A DNA stretch of 64,000 bases, taken from NCBI GenBank assembly GCA_964016985.1, contig OZ024829.1, forward strand, positions 73,974,110-74,038,109, written 5' to 3'. The translations under genes were made by a program, and so were the position numbers. The notes beneath the pieces were generated by a model. That model was not told the DNA's origin, did not search any database, and saw only the letters and a program-made list of their open reading frames with translations. The stretch is from Anodontia alba (lineage: Eukaryota > Mollusca > Bivalvia > Lucinida > Lucinidae). Below are positions 1 through 12,184 of the stretch, piece by piece (position 1 is the first letter of the stretch; each line of letters opens with the position of its first letter).

Positions 1-560
1 TCTGCATAATTAAGTTCAACATACATCTATATAGCTAGGAGAATGTCATACAGACAGAAAAACAAGTTGGGGGTGGTGGGGGTGGGGGGGGGGTGAGGGG
101 GTTGGGGAGCCAACTAATCAATTTCTTCCCCCACCCCCACCCTAGATTTTAAGTGATTGTTGATTTCACAACCAAAATTTACCGCCCCCCCCCCCCCCCC
201 ACCCCCCGACATTTCTCTGCATAGTAAAATTCAACATACCTGTATATGGATAGGAGACAAAAGAAAAAAAAAACAATTATAGGGGGTTGGGGTTTGGTGG
301 GGTGGGGTGGAGTAAACAATGTCATATTTATAACAACTCTTGCTACTTCAGAAGGATATTTTATTTGATTTACCACCATATTTGATAAATATATGATCGG
401 TTGAGTCTGCTGTTGAAAAAATCTCAGGAGGTGGGGAAGAAACAGTTTTAGGAAGAAACCAACCGGTCCATTTCTTCCCCAAAGGGAAAATTTGGAAGGA
501 CCCTTACACCGAGATAGCGTTTCAAGTAAAAGGTAGGTTACTGTAGGAATCCCCTAGCAG
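1..560. repeat. G/C-rich low-complexity DNA with a duplicated block
   Basis: No gene seen. Long G runs (about 65-115) and C runs (about 183-207) dominate. Positions 2-50 and 214-262 are diverged copies of one block (CTGCATA, then TTCAACATAC, then a TATA-rich stretch and TAGGAGA), each beside a G- or C-rich tract, so the region looks like an old local duplication. Confidence 0.6.
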
Positions 561-573
561 AGCAGCCATAGAA

Positions 574-1804
574 GTGGTGCAAGTTAGAGCTCACCCTATC
601 TTGGTAAATCATATGAATGGTGGGGCTTAATCTTCTCCTTTTGCTGTTTTGCTTCCCCTGGAAGGTAGGTACCCATTCTGATTCACTGCTTGGTTAACAG
701 AGATTTTCAATCTATGGTACGAGCTTGGCTCAAACTTTCATGTGGTGCAAGTTAGAGCTTATCCTATCTTGGTAAATCATATGAATGGTGGGGCTTAATC
801 TTCTCCTTTTGCTGTTTTGCTTCCCCTGGAAGGTAGGTACCCATTCTGATTCACTGCTTGGTTAACAGAGATTTTCAATCTATGGTCCGAGCTTGGCTCA
901 AACTTTCATGTGGTGCAAGTTAGAGCTTATCCTATCTTGGTAAATCATATGAATGGTGGGGCTTAATCTTCTCCTTTTGCTGTTTTGCTTCCCCTGGAAG
1001 GTAGGTACCCATTCTGATTCACTGCTTGGTTAACAGAGATTTTCAATCTATGGTCCGAGCTTGGCTCAAACTTTCATGTGGTGCAAGTTAGAGCTTATCC
1101 TATCTTGGTAAATCATATGAATGGTGGGGCTTAATCTTCTCCTTTTGCTGTTTTGCTTCCCCTGGAAGGTAGGTACCCATTCTGATTCACTGCTTGGTTA
1201 ACAGAGATTTTCAATCTATGGTCCGAGCTTGGCTCAAACTTTCATGTGGTCCGAGCTTGGCTCAAACTTTCATGTGGTGCAAGTTAGAGCTCACCCTATC
1301 TTGGTAAATCATATGAATGGTGGGGCTTAATCTTCTCCTTTTGCTGTTTTGCTTCCCCTGGAAGGTAGGTACCCATTCTGATTCACTGCTCGGTTAACAG
1401 AGATTTTCAATCTATGGTCCGAGCTTGGCTCAAACTTTCATGTGGTGCAAGTTAGAGCTCACCCTATCTTGGTAAATCATATGAATGGTGGGGCTTAATC
1501 TTCTCCTTTTGCTGTTTTGCTTCCCCTGGAAGGTAGGTACCCATTCTGATTCACTGCTTGGTTAACAGAGATTTTCAATCTATGGTCCGAGCTTGGCTCA
1601 AACTTTCATGTGGTCCGAGCTTGGCTCAAACTTTCATGTGGTGCAAGTTGGAGCTCACCCTATCTTGGTAAATCATATGAATGGTGGGGCTTAATCTTCT
1701 CCTTTTGCTGTTTTGCTTCCCCTGGAAGGTAGGTACCCATTCTGATTCACTGCTCGGTTAACAGAGATTTTCAATCTATGGTCCGAGCTTGGCTCAAACT
1801 TTCA
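574..1804. repeat. 168-bp minisatellite, seven copies
   Basis: Seven head-to-tail copies begin at 574, 742, 910, 1078, 1274, 1442 and 1638. The basic period is 168 bp. Copies 4 and 6 are 196 bp long because their last 28 bp (GTCCGAGCTTGGCTC region) are duplicated. Copies 5 and 7 share a TGCTCGG variant where the others have TGCTTGG, so 4-5 and 6-7 form a higher-order pair. No open frame crosses the array. Confidence 0.95.
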
Positions 1805-2440
1805 GTGTCACAGTCAAATCCTCTAAGCGCTCAACTATGGGATAGTTTTCTTCTGATCTTTAAACAGAAATTAAACTACCTTGAGTTTGAATGCATGTAA
1901 CTTTTGAACCAGAAAAACTTTTATATGTGGTTTTCAACATTTTTGTCATCATGTCAACATATCATTAAATTGAAATATCCTAAAATTAAGTTAATGTAAA
2001 AAAAAAGGATAGACAGAATGAACAACCAACAACGGATTGTTTTAACAGGGTGTGTTTATTATCCACCTGTTTCGGTCATACAATGACCTTTCTCAAGATA
2101 CTCTAAATCAGAAAATCTGTCACTAAAGTAAGAAAAAAACGATTAATTCTGTCACGTGATGGCTAAGTAATGTCACATGATTTTAATTGTTCTAAAAATA
2201 GTTACGTTTTTCTGAACATCATTAAACGAAAATGAAAGTACTGATTATTTAAAAGATGGCTATAGAAAGAACTAGAAATGTGTCAATATGACACAGATGC
2301 GCTCCCCCCAGGGGCCATCCTCACCCACACACAGGCATTTTGCAAATAAAAGCACCGCAAGCATAATACTCCCCGCCCCACGCCCCCCACCCACATAGCA
2401 ATTATTTGTTTATGTATTAAAGTTATCATTGCGAAAATGT
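1805..2440. other. Gene-free spacer with one conspicuous hairpin
   Basis: No coding signal. At 2067-2100 there is an imperfect hairpin in which CGGTCAT and ATGACC face each other. Read on the minus strand it gives AGGTCAT...ATGACCGAAAC, which superficially resembles hairpins near the ends of Penelope-like elements. 2300-2400 is C-rich. Confidence 0.4.
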
Positions 2441-3014
2441 CTGGAAAGAAAATGACGGAGGGACAGATAACAATCCTAAACCAGATCTTGATAATATCAA
2501 TGGACAGATAACAATCCTAAAGCAGATCTTGACAATATCAATGCATATAGCAAGTTTGGTTAAAAGGCCTTGTTATTTATTCAAGTTATCATCCAGAAAT
2601 GAAAATATGGATGTGTCTCGGGCAGATAACTCCGTAAAAATTTGACGAAATTTGCCCATTAGCAATTCCAAACCTGATCTCCTTACTGTCAATACATATA
2701 GCAAGTTTGGTTAAAATCCCTTGTTATTTACTTAAGTTATCATCTGGAAACGAAAATATGGGCGTGTCTCAGGCAGATAACTCTGTAAAAATTTGACGAA
2801 ATTTGCCAATTAGCAATCCCAAACCAGATCTCGTTAATGTCAATGCATATAGCAAGTTTGATGAAAATCCCTTGTTATTTACTCTCGTTATCATCCGGAA
2901 ACGAAAATATGGGCGTGTCTCGGGCAGATAACTCAGTAAAAAATTGACGAAATTTGCCCATTAGCAATCCCAAACCAATTCTCCTTAATGTCAATGCATA
3001 TAGGAAGTTTGGTG
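2440..3014. repeat. 151-bp tandem repeat, about four copies (left part)
   Basis: Copies are spaced exactly 151 bp, anchored by GGCAGATAAC at 2621, 2772 and 2923. Each carries TTGACGAAATTTGCC, AATCCCAAACCAGATCTC and CATATAGCAAGTTTGG. The last copy stops after AGTTTGGTGAA at 3014, and its continuation (AATCCCTTGTTATTTACTC) reappears at 9144. The array is therefore split by the insertion at 3015-9143. Confidence 0.9.
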
Positions 3015-3016
3015 AA

Positions 3017-3335
3017 TATGAAGATTTTTTAAAAGTAAAACATGTTTTAACTATCAATACTTAACCTATAGATAATGTGCTATTCTCTTGTTTTCACACC
3101 TTCCACAGAACGACCTTTCAGTCGTCAATTAAAGTCTTAAACCAGAAGGTCCCTTAGGCAGTTACCTGTGTGACGTAACTCCTCCCGCTCAATTGATCAC
3201 GTGTCAGTTTCTTTTATGTGTAAAACAATAGACACAATTAGGAGAGTAAGCGAGGGTGGGCGGAGGGAGATAATTGATTATCTATAGGTTAAGTACTGAT
3301 AGTTAAATATATTTTACTTTTAAAAAAACTTCATT
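3017..3335. repeat. Nested ~320-bp inverted-repeat module
   Basis: Arms of about 57 bp, 3017-3077 and 3278-3335, begin ATGAAGATTTTTTAAAAG and end in its complement CTTCAT. They continue through the TTAACCTATAGATAAT terminus. The module contains the left 155-bp terminus, so it was either inserted into, or generated by rearrangement of, the end of the larger element. Confidence 0.7.
3062..3215 (+). repeat. Left terminal inverted repeat
   Basis: Matches the reverse complement of 8965-9126 over about 155 bp with few mismatches and small indels. Shared landmarks are ACCTATAGATAATGTGC, CACACCTTCCACAGAA, CAGAAGGTCCCTTAGGC and TGTGACGTAACTCCTCC. Confidence 0.9.
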
Positions 3336-3375
3336 TTAACTGCACAATACATTAACCTATAGATAATGTGCTAGG

Positions 3376-6300
3376 ATTTGTAGAATAGGAGGGAGGAGCT
3401 CTCCTAATTCTAACACCAAATAAATAATATCTCACCACTTCTGGTTTAAGACTCGGGGAAACTTTAAGGAATCAGATACATTCTAATTCTTTATTTAATA
3501 GAAAGACTGATCTAGATTCACAATATAACATTATCTTTAAGGTGTTATGATCTAACTACCTTATACATATAATAGTAGACTCTAGAGGAAGCCAGTTCTT
3601 AAGCCTCAGAGACCTAACATTGGCCCCCCACCTTTTTTCTTTTTGGGAAACAACTATTGGCTCCAAAAAGAAAAATGAGTCAATGAGACATAACCTAAAT
3701 ATTCCATTGCAATGTAAGCTAGGAATATAGTGATAATATTTTTGAAACAAAATTTGTAAAACAAAAGACAAGACTATAAGTAGTCTGTCTAGAGTCTTGA
3801 TTTAAATAAGGAAATGTCTACTCGGTGGAGTTTCCTTTAGATAACTGACATATGTAGAGATTTTGGATAAAAAATTCTAGATATGTGAAGCTTATCTAAT
3901 TGTAATAGTCTAAGCTATTAGAATTATAAACTAATTAGAGTCTGTTTAATTGGAGCGATAGGACGGTTTCCGATAAACAGACCACAGACTTGAAATAACC
4001 ATAATGTTGTATAATTATTCCCCTTTGATCGAATTAAAAGAAGGGGAGATAATAATCAAGTAGATGGAGTTAGCTTAACTGTAACTCAGTTATCCATCAG
4101 AAGAAAAGGTATACACAAAATTAATGGTTTAAACTATTGCTAGACTAATTGTATTAACGAATTTTTAGGCAAGCAATAAGATAATACAGAGGTTGCCTAA
4201 GACTGCTGGGAAGAAAAAGCAACCTAAATCATTGATAAATACTTTTGTCATGGACATATAAAGGCGTTTCGTGTCCCGGACAAAATAATAGAGAAGAGAC
4301 TGCCAACATCATAACGTAGAGTTTGACAGACAATAAGAGAGATAAGAATAAGGCTGATCACAGCTAACTGTAAGACAATCATATTTTGGCTAAATCTTAC
4401 CATACTGCTGAGATTAAGCAACAGGAAATAACTGGATAGAATCTTTCTATGCCAGAAGAATGCCATGAAAAGTACTCCTGAGTAAATAATCATGGAAATC
4501 AAGAAAATTTAATTTAAAAGTCCACTTTGAAATGACGAATCAAAATGTTCAGAAAAAGAGAAGGACTCAGAAAGAATGTAATAGGGTGATAATCTCTGAA
4601 GAAAGATTATACAATAGTACTGACTAATCATCTCTAAAACACTTAATTTATAAGTAGAGAGATAGAATTACTATTCTATATGCATATTTAAGAATAGTAA
4701 GAAAGATATATGAATACTAAATTAAAATTATACTACGGGACAAATTCCTGCTATGAATAAAAGGTTAAGCATAACTATTTATTAAGCAAGGAATAATTAA
4801 ACATATAACTTGTTATAAAATTACTGCCCAGAATTTTATAGATAAATATTCAATTAATTTTAGAATTGAATATGAATAGTATAAAAAACCTATTTCTGAA
4901 TAATTGATAATTCCTGAATTATCAAATTACGTGCTCATAAATGAATTCAGGAAGAAATATATATATATATACTCTCGAGATCTATTTGTAAACCATAGAG
5001 AGTAATAATATAATATTATTACTACGATCCCTGATGCAAGGGTAAAAACATGTGTAAATTTGAAATAATATAGGTTATTATTAATTTAAAGTCATATAGG
5101 TTTAAGATAAAATTCGTTAATCTTTAACCAAATATGCAACAGCAGTGACTCATTATTCTGTATTTGTGGGTAGAAAATGAGTTCTTAGTCATCCAAATTT
5201 TGTACGACTGAAATAGAGATAATGGGATCTAAATGGATGTGTCTCCTTGAACTGAATCAAAGGATAGTATCTATTCAAAAAACTAGAGCTTGTTTTAAGC
5301 TTAGTTAAACAAGTGCAGAATTGAAATTATTTCCAAGTATTCATGTAGTCCTTACCCGCTGAATACTAAGAAAAACTGTTTAAAATTGTTTAGGAAATAC
5401 TTTATCTGTAACAAAAAGTGACTGGTCCATAATGTTAGTTAGATTTAGAGTGACGGGTCCATAATGTTAGTTAGATTTAGACCTAGAACGTAGCGAGAAG
5501 GTCAGTCTAAACTTAAAAACAAGTTGAGAAAGATAATTAATGAAGATAGATATATAAATATCGGTATAATATATTATCTCCAAATATTATCAAATAATCT
5601 GAATGTTTTAAAGCGTAAATGCTACTCGAAAGTTTATTTACCGAATGTATAATCAGAAAACTTCCAGTATGTTCGAAAAAACGTATCACAAAAAGTAAGA
5701 TCTGACCGGAAACGTAGGTGCGGCACTTACTACATTGTGAAGTTTATATAAACAAATTCTATATCATGAATTGAGACAGTGCATTTCATAATCATCGAAA
5801 CGTCTTAAAATGACTTATCGTGTGTAAAGAATAAATATCCAGTTTCGGAAAAGATATTTATCTATATATGGACCATTCTTGATGCGAACTGGATTAATCT
5901 TTCCATTACTCGCAAACTGAATTTGAACTCTTAGCGAGAAGAACTACTGATCCCTTTAACGACTGTAAACATAAAAAAGGGTAAAGAGATAATGAAATGT
6001 ATCTTATTTCTTTACCGAATCGTAATTAAGGATGTTTTTCCCATTGTCTAAACCTACAACGTACAGAGTAGAACAAAGGGATGATTAATTTGAATATAAT
6101 AATATCTGCTATTATGAGGTAAACTATCATTAATTAACCTCTAAGCATTTTTTTTAAAATATAAATATAATCTAAGCCTTCAGAAAGTTTAGAGGAAGGA
6201 TAAAAATTGACTTTGGCAGTTTCTGAACAGTTACAAAGCCAATAAATAATCAAATGGAAAGTATTGTATATAATATGTAATTTAGGCAATAATAATCAGT

Positions 6301-8170
6301 CACGTACTGAATAAATTAATGCCTTTACTGAATATCTATCCATTGTCTATACCAAAAGTGCGAGAAATTTTGATTGACATGGACTCTAGTTATAAGTGAA
6401 ATAGTCGAAGCAAAACTATTCCTCAATAAAGATAATGTAGAACTATAATATATGTAGATTGATTGGGTCTAGTTGATTATAAGTTTTAAACCTTCCTAAA
6501 TAATTTCCAATTGTAATCATAGTAAAATTATTATTCCCAGATGAAGAATCTTCAGCGTAATAGATTCTAACTGAGACAAAATTATCTGGAACATTACTAT
6601 CGTAGTCTTAAATGATCCAGAAGAAAAATAAAAAAGGCACAGTAAAGAACGTATTGAATTATATATGCCTAAATATAAGATTTTCTTCTTATTTATTATT
6701 TTATAGCAGAGTTTAGACACAGCACAACTGACCTAGACTCTTATGTAATTAATCAATAGATAGTATAATATGGAATCATAGCATAACGGATCAGCTATTT
6801 TCCATGTACAAAAAACAAAAGGAAATATGTACCTCAACTAGAGTTTCTAATCATTGTAATCTAGAAATAGATAAAGTCCTAATTCAGTTATCTAATTCGT
6901 GTAAAAATTTTTGATACCTTATGAATGTAAAATTAATAGAAAGTAGAGAGAATCGATTGCTACTTTCTTGTCTAACTTATTCCCTAGATTACATGCTGAT
7001 ACATATTGGGAACATGTAGAAAAACCTGAAGGAAAGAAGAGAAATATTTGATTTCGTGTATATTTTTCTTCTTAGAAATAACAATAATTTTATAGAATTC
7101 ACCTTTGCCTTGGAGCCGAATAAGGTGAATATCTAAGAAGTTAATCTCTTTGTAGCAAATAAAGAGAGATATAAGTTATTTTAATTATAGATGGAGGTAT
7201 CTTCTATACTTAGTCAATAAACTGCGAATTTGATCATAATCGATAATTCTTAATTCATTTTCCAAGAATAAATATATATATATATATAGAATTTTAAGTC
7301 TAGTTAAAAAATGACTGGACAGAATTCAACTATATAAGGGGCTACTAGGTATTAGAACCCATCGCTGTCATTCTATAACCTATAATCAAAGACTAGACAT
7401 GTCTATGGTGCTCAATGAATAATAATAGATTGTTCGAGGACTAGTGACTACTACTCGGTCACTAGAAATCCGACATAATGACTTGGCACTAGTCTACAAA
7501 ACTACTGCCCGGTGAAAATTCTTTAGAATCGGAAGTTTACCTCATTCTAGCGAATGAAAGAGAGAAAAACATGAGTTAATTTAAAATATTAACAGAATTA
7601 CACTCCTATAATAAGTCAATGAAATATTTAGAATTCTAGTCTGATTCAGGAAAGACTGTACAGAATTTTATTATATACGAGGTTACTATGTATTTCATTT
7701 TATAACCTATATCCATTGACTTGACTTGTGTATAAAGCTCTATAAACAATAATAGATTGTTCGGGAATTAGTGACTACTATTCTGACACTAGTTACCCAA
7801 CATAATGACCGACAATAGTATTCGTAACTGTTGCCCAGTGAAGTAACTAATAATTTGACAAATTGATCGGACAGCAGTATTCGTAATTCTAATCCGAAGA
7901 AAAAACAGAAATTATATGAGAAATTGATCGAGCACAAGTATTCTAAACTTTTTCCCGATGAGAAAATAATTATTAGGCAAATATTTACCAGACACTATTT
8001 GGTAAATCTTGCCTGGTGAAAAATCATAAATAATATGATAAAATGACCGGGCATAAGTATCGATACTATTTGCCCGGTGAAATTTACTAATAATTAGACA
8101 TAATGACCAGTAACTAGTATTTGTGACTATCTTGCCCGGTGAAATATGTCAGAAAGGTTTTTCCAGAAAA
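3376..8170. other. AT-rich interior without recognisable genes
   Basis: About 4.8 kb with no ORF above 90 aa and no protein similarity I can recognise in any frame. The sequence is rich in TAGA, CTAG and AATT words. A degenerate tandem repeat of roughly 70-80 bp is visible from about 7430 to 8150, each unit carrying TGCCCGGTGAA and ATAATGACC. Short TA tracts occur at 4960 and 7270. Confidence 0.6.
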
Positions 8171-8177
8171 TAATTGA

Positions 8178-8442
8178 ATAATGAATTATTGACTTGAGAC
8201 TGGTTGACTGGTGCCTGGTTGACCGGTGACTGGTGATGACGTGAAGCTGATTGACTAATGCCTGGTTGACTGGTGACTAGATGACCGGTGACTGGATGAC
8301 CGGTGACTGGTTGACCAGTGACTGGATGACTGGTGACTGGATGACTGGTGACTGAATGACCGGTGATTGGTTGACCGGTGACTGGATGACCGGTGACTGG
8401 ATGATTGGTGATTGATGACCGGTGACTGATGATTGGTGGCCA
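8178..8442. repeat. 15-bp minisatellite
   Basis: Degenerate copies of a 15-bp unit, GACCGGTGACTGGAT, with GACTGG and GATTGG variants. Because the period is a multiple of three it leaves an open Ser/His-rich frame on the minus strand, which I regard as an artefact of the repeat. It lies just inside the right end of the 6.1-kb insertion. Confidence 0.9.
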
Positions 8443-8964
8443 GACTTTTTTGGATACTAAGTACCCAAGATGCCACCTTGATGGGTCTTACCCCGGCAGT
8501 ATAGCCATATGGGGTGGGGCTCCCATCAGTAAAGAATTGTCGTATAACCCATCAAGGGTTGACAAGTTCTTTACAATCAGCTTCTCCACCATGAAAATAT
8601 TCAGCCAACTAGAAGATCTCTGCAAGAAATTCAATAAAAGTCCAGGTATATTATATCGTAATCGCTGAAGAACCTGGAACGAAAAGAACAAGTTAATATT
8701 CTGAATATATAAATACGACTTCCGAACCGACCGCACACAAGCGTTGTGCAGAAAAGTGAGAGTCGCGAAAATGCATGTCAAGAAAGCCAGTCAATAATTA
8801 CATGAAATCGAAAATCGAAATTTTCAAATAATAACATAGATAGTGAAAGGAGTGATAAAGAAAACAAAGAAACACAAGGATACAGAAATTTAACCATAAG
8901 GAAAGGAAATAATCCGAATTTCTTTCCAAGGTAAAAATTCCTTGTTGATTTTCTTTGTCCACAG

Positions 8965-9126
8965 AAAAGAAACTGACACATGATCAACTGAGCGGGAGGA
9001 GTTACGTCACACAGGTAACTGCCTAAGGGACCTTCTGGTTTAAGACTTTAATTGACGACTGAAAGGTTGTTTTTTTCTGTGGAAGGTGTGAAAACAGAAG
9101 AGAATAGCACATTATCTATAGGTTAA
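8965..9126 (-). repeat. Right terminal inverted repeat
   Basis: Reverse complement of 3062-3215. It also carries TGTATTGTGCAGTTAAAA just outside (9127-9143), whose inverted copy is at 3336-3352, immediately before the internal terminus copy at 3353. Confidence 0.9.
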
Positions 9127-9143
9127 TGTATTGTGCAGTTAAA

Positions 9144-9415
9144 ATCCCTTGTTATTTACTCAAGTTATAGTCCAGAAACAAAAATATGGGCATGTCTCGG
9201 GCAGATAACTCTGTCAAAAATTGACGAAATTTGCCCATTAGCAATCCCAAACCAGATCTCCACAATATCAATGCACATACCAAGTTTGGTGAAAATCCAT
9301 TGATGTTTACTCAAGTTTCCGGAAATGAAAAACGGATGGACGACTGATGGATGGACAGACTCACGAAAGACCAATGTGAAACCATAATACCCCGCCACTA
9401 TTGTGTGGCAGGGTA
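9144..9415. repeat. Right part of the 151-bp repeat family with hairpin end
   Basis: The interrupted 151-bp unit resumes here and ends in a GACTGATGGATGGACAG tail. A hairpin follows: TACCCCGCCAC and GTGGCAGGGTA around a six-base loop (about 9390-9416). This tail-plus-hairpin ending recurs at 46290, so the whole array (2440-3014 plus 9144-9415) looks like one mobile repeat element. Confidence 0.75.
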
Positions 9416-9416
9416 T

Positions 9417-9830
9417 AAAAATGAAATTGAAAAAGGGTCATAACTCTCATAATGATAGGCGGATTTTATCCTTAATCAAACTTGGCCTACATTTTATGAT
9501 TATATACCCGTGTATAAAATATGAATCCAATACACTAATCTTTTCAAAAGATATCGTATGGAAAACATTTTTCGAAGATGAAAAAGGGCTGGAACTTCCA
9601 TAATAATTGGAGGATTTTACCTTTAATCGGGCTTTACCTACATTTTATGATTATATACCTGTGTATAAAATTTGAATCCAATACCAATCTTTTCTTTTCT
9701 TTCAATCCAATCTTTTCAAAAGATATGGAACGGAAACCATTTTCGTTTCGTATGGGGCAGACAGACGGACGTAGTACGGACAGCAGTGATACTATAATGT
9801 ACCCCCATTGAAAATGGCAGGGACATAAAA
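9417..9830. repeat. Two-copy ~170-bp repeat with similar tail
   Basis: Two diverged units (from about 9425 and 9580) share GAAAAAGGG, TACATTTTATGATTATATAC and CTTTTCAAAAGATAT. They are followed by an ACAGACGGACG tail and a weak hairpin with ACCCCCATT and AATGGCAGGG. The ending parallels that of 9144-9415, but the body sequence differs. Confidence 0.65.
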
Positions 9831-12184
9831 ATGAAGTTTTGCCTCACAGAAGTCAGTTTTGTCGTATTCTCAAACACAGAGATGTTGATAAATATTTATG
9901 ACTGTCGTTGGTAAAAGTACAACTCTGACAGTAATGGTCCAAATAATTAAATACAAAGGACATTAAAGGATCTAGCTGTGCATCGGTTTATGTCTGTCTC
10001 TATTTCCATTTGTTTTTGACTCCTCATGTATACTGGGCTATATCGGAATGAGATTGTCTATGTAACTGTATACTTTAATTTGTGGTTTGTTGAAGAGACA
10101 CTGCACAGAACAATGTTCTACATCCTTCCCTGGAGAAATAAAAGGCTTTGAAATTAAGTTGTTCCTCATCTTTAAGGGAACAACTTTGTAGATTTTCCCT
10201 TAAATTTTTTACAAGAGAGACAACGTTTGTGACTTCTTGTTTGCTTTCCAGCACAGCACGCCCCTCCTGAAAAGGGGTCTACCACAAAGGAGCAGATCAT
10301 TTCCTTTTAGGGTAGATCCATATTGCAGAAAGGAAGTAAAACATTTCTGAGAGTTGCCTTCCGTGCAAGTGGACCCAACCCCTATGAAGACATGGATACT
10401 GGTTCTTTTCCTTCATACCATAATCCTGTTTACCTTAGTTTCAACCAGTTGTGGAAGGCATTTCCTCACATGTTCTTGTATTCGGAAGAAAGCCAGGGAG
10501 GGTTCATTGGCAATCACATTCAAGGTTTCTGATACTTTATCTGTCACTGCAATAAAAAGCAAAGCTATTCTGACTAAACTGGATAATTAAGGTCTCTCAT
10601 TCTTCTCCTGAAAGTCATTTAAAGAGTTTACCATGTACAGGCATGAACCAGCATGGTAGTCACCTTGGATGCCAAATGCCAACAACTTTTACAAACTTGT
10701 ATCATGGATACTACAAATGCACATTGCCCTCAATGGACCTTGCACTTTCACAAGGTGAATGGATATACTTGGTAGATTTTCTTCCATTTTTCACAAGGAA
10801 GACAACTTTTGTGACTTCCTGTTTGCTTTCCTGTGTTTGCATTCCCTTCAGAGGGGTCTACTTTAAAAGGAAAGAATTTGCCCCCCCCCCCCCCCCCCAC
10901 CCCCACCCCCCCTGTGGAGCAAAGTCAATTTTGAGACAGCTGTCTTCCTTGAAAGTGTATCAATTCCCCTAAAAGTCTTTATAGTATTAATTCATGGTGG
11001 CCAAATTATAGGGCCTAAAAGAGTGGCTCAGCAGATCAGGAGGTGGTGTTTAAATAGTTACTGGTGGACTGAAAGGTGACAGATGGACATGATTTATGAA
11101 ATGAGGAGTTTAACATAGCACCATATGAGAGGAGTATACAGAAAAATATTGATACCTTTTGTATGAAAAGGGCATCTTATCTGGAGCTTCGGGTATAGAA
11201 AAGATGGTTGCAGACAGCCATATAGGTCAGGGGACTAAAACCATTTTCATCTTGGAAACTACTAGACCTCCAGGGGAACATCCCTGGCAAGTTTTGAGAA
11301 AATCTACCTCTGCTTCCTGAGGAGATCAGTGTTTTCCAAACATACCAGCGGTCAGTAATTTCACTGGCTACTTTGCTTTAAAAGCTATACATTTTGACCG
11401 GGCTGTCTATGAATATTGTGAAAAATTATTTACATATGATAGCCCACTTGAGATTGTTCCTCATGAGATAAAAAAGACTCACCTTTTTTTGTTTTAGCTT
11501 CCAATTCATTGTCTGGATTACTAGTTATATCTTTGAAGATTTGACGACTGTATCTACTGTCTCCACCTTGCAAAAAGAAATTATACTTCAAATAAAATTT
11601 ATCCATACAGGTTTTAGTTGGATTCTAATATATTTTATTCTTGCAGTGTTGATAAACAAAATGCTGTATTGATAAACAAAATGACACTGTGGCCTTAATC
11701 ACTCACCTTACTAGCTGAAGCACAGCAATTGGTAACAAAGATTGCAGAAATTTTGTAACCACCACTCCAGTACTATCAGACTCAGGTAGTGAATAGTGGG
11801 GAAAAATGGGATGGGGTACCGAGGCCACCTACTCAGAAGCTCGGGATGGGGGACCAAGAATCGGAACTTTACGACTTGTCTGTCCCCACTATTTCTCAAT
11901 GGTGGTCAGGGTTGTGGTTACAAATGTGCATAATGGGTCATCAAAATGGCTTCAAAGTAGATTTGATAATTTAGTTCCTGCATGAATATAGCCCTAGAAC
12001 AGTATATGCAAGTGCCCCATGGTGAATTTTCTGACACTGCAGCTGAACACTGGTCTCTCTTAACATTCATATTATGTTTCAATAGGTCAGTCTGATCACC
12101 CCAGGACACCTCAAGATACTGGTGGTTACCCCAGGATGCTTTTATTTTAATAGCTTATTTATACAGTGACATGTACTTGAAAAA
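9831..12184. other. Gene-free region with a short duplication and one small inverted repeat
   Basis: No supported gene. About 10185-10330 and 10770-10880 are diverged copies (TTTGTGACTTC, TGTTTGCTTTCC, GGGGTCTAC). A C-run with A interruptions lies at about 10879-10910. Around 11756-11925 the ends pair as an imperfect inverted repeat (GTAACCAC with GTGGTTAC, AATAGTGGGGA with TCCCCACTATT), suggesting a ~170-bp MITE. Confidence 0.5.

Larger units (their letters stand above)
3015..9143. mobile_element. 6.1-kb AT-rich insertion with ~155-bp terminal inverted repeats
   Basis: This block interrupts one unit of the 151-bp repeat, so its outer limits are set by the split host sequence. Long inverted termini (3062-3215 and 8965-9126) both begin TTAACCTATAGATAATGTGC. 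No ORF longer than about 100 aa and no recognisable transposase lies between them, so the copy is non-autonomous or badly decayed. The left end contains a nested inverted-repeat module (3017-3335), and a further short copy of the terminus occurs at 3336-3375. The interior is very AT-rich, with a degenerate tandem array and a minisatellite near the right end. TTAA at both ends recalls piggyBac-type targets, but this is only a suggestion because TTAA lies inside a longer inverted repeat. Confidence 0.8.

Noticed and set aside
574..1804. CRISPR-like regular repeats
   Set aside because: Units are directly adjacent without unique spacers, and the genome is eukaryotic; ordinary minisatellite.
2067..2100. 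Hammerhead ribozyme
   Set aside because: The GAAAC part is present, but the essential CTGATGA core is not.
8255..8476. Ser/His-repeat protein
   Set aside because: Product of the 15-bp minisatellite on the minus strand; no start context or conserved flanks.
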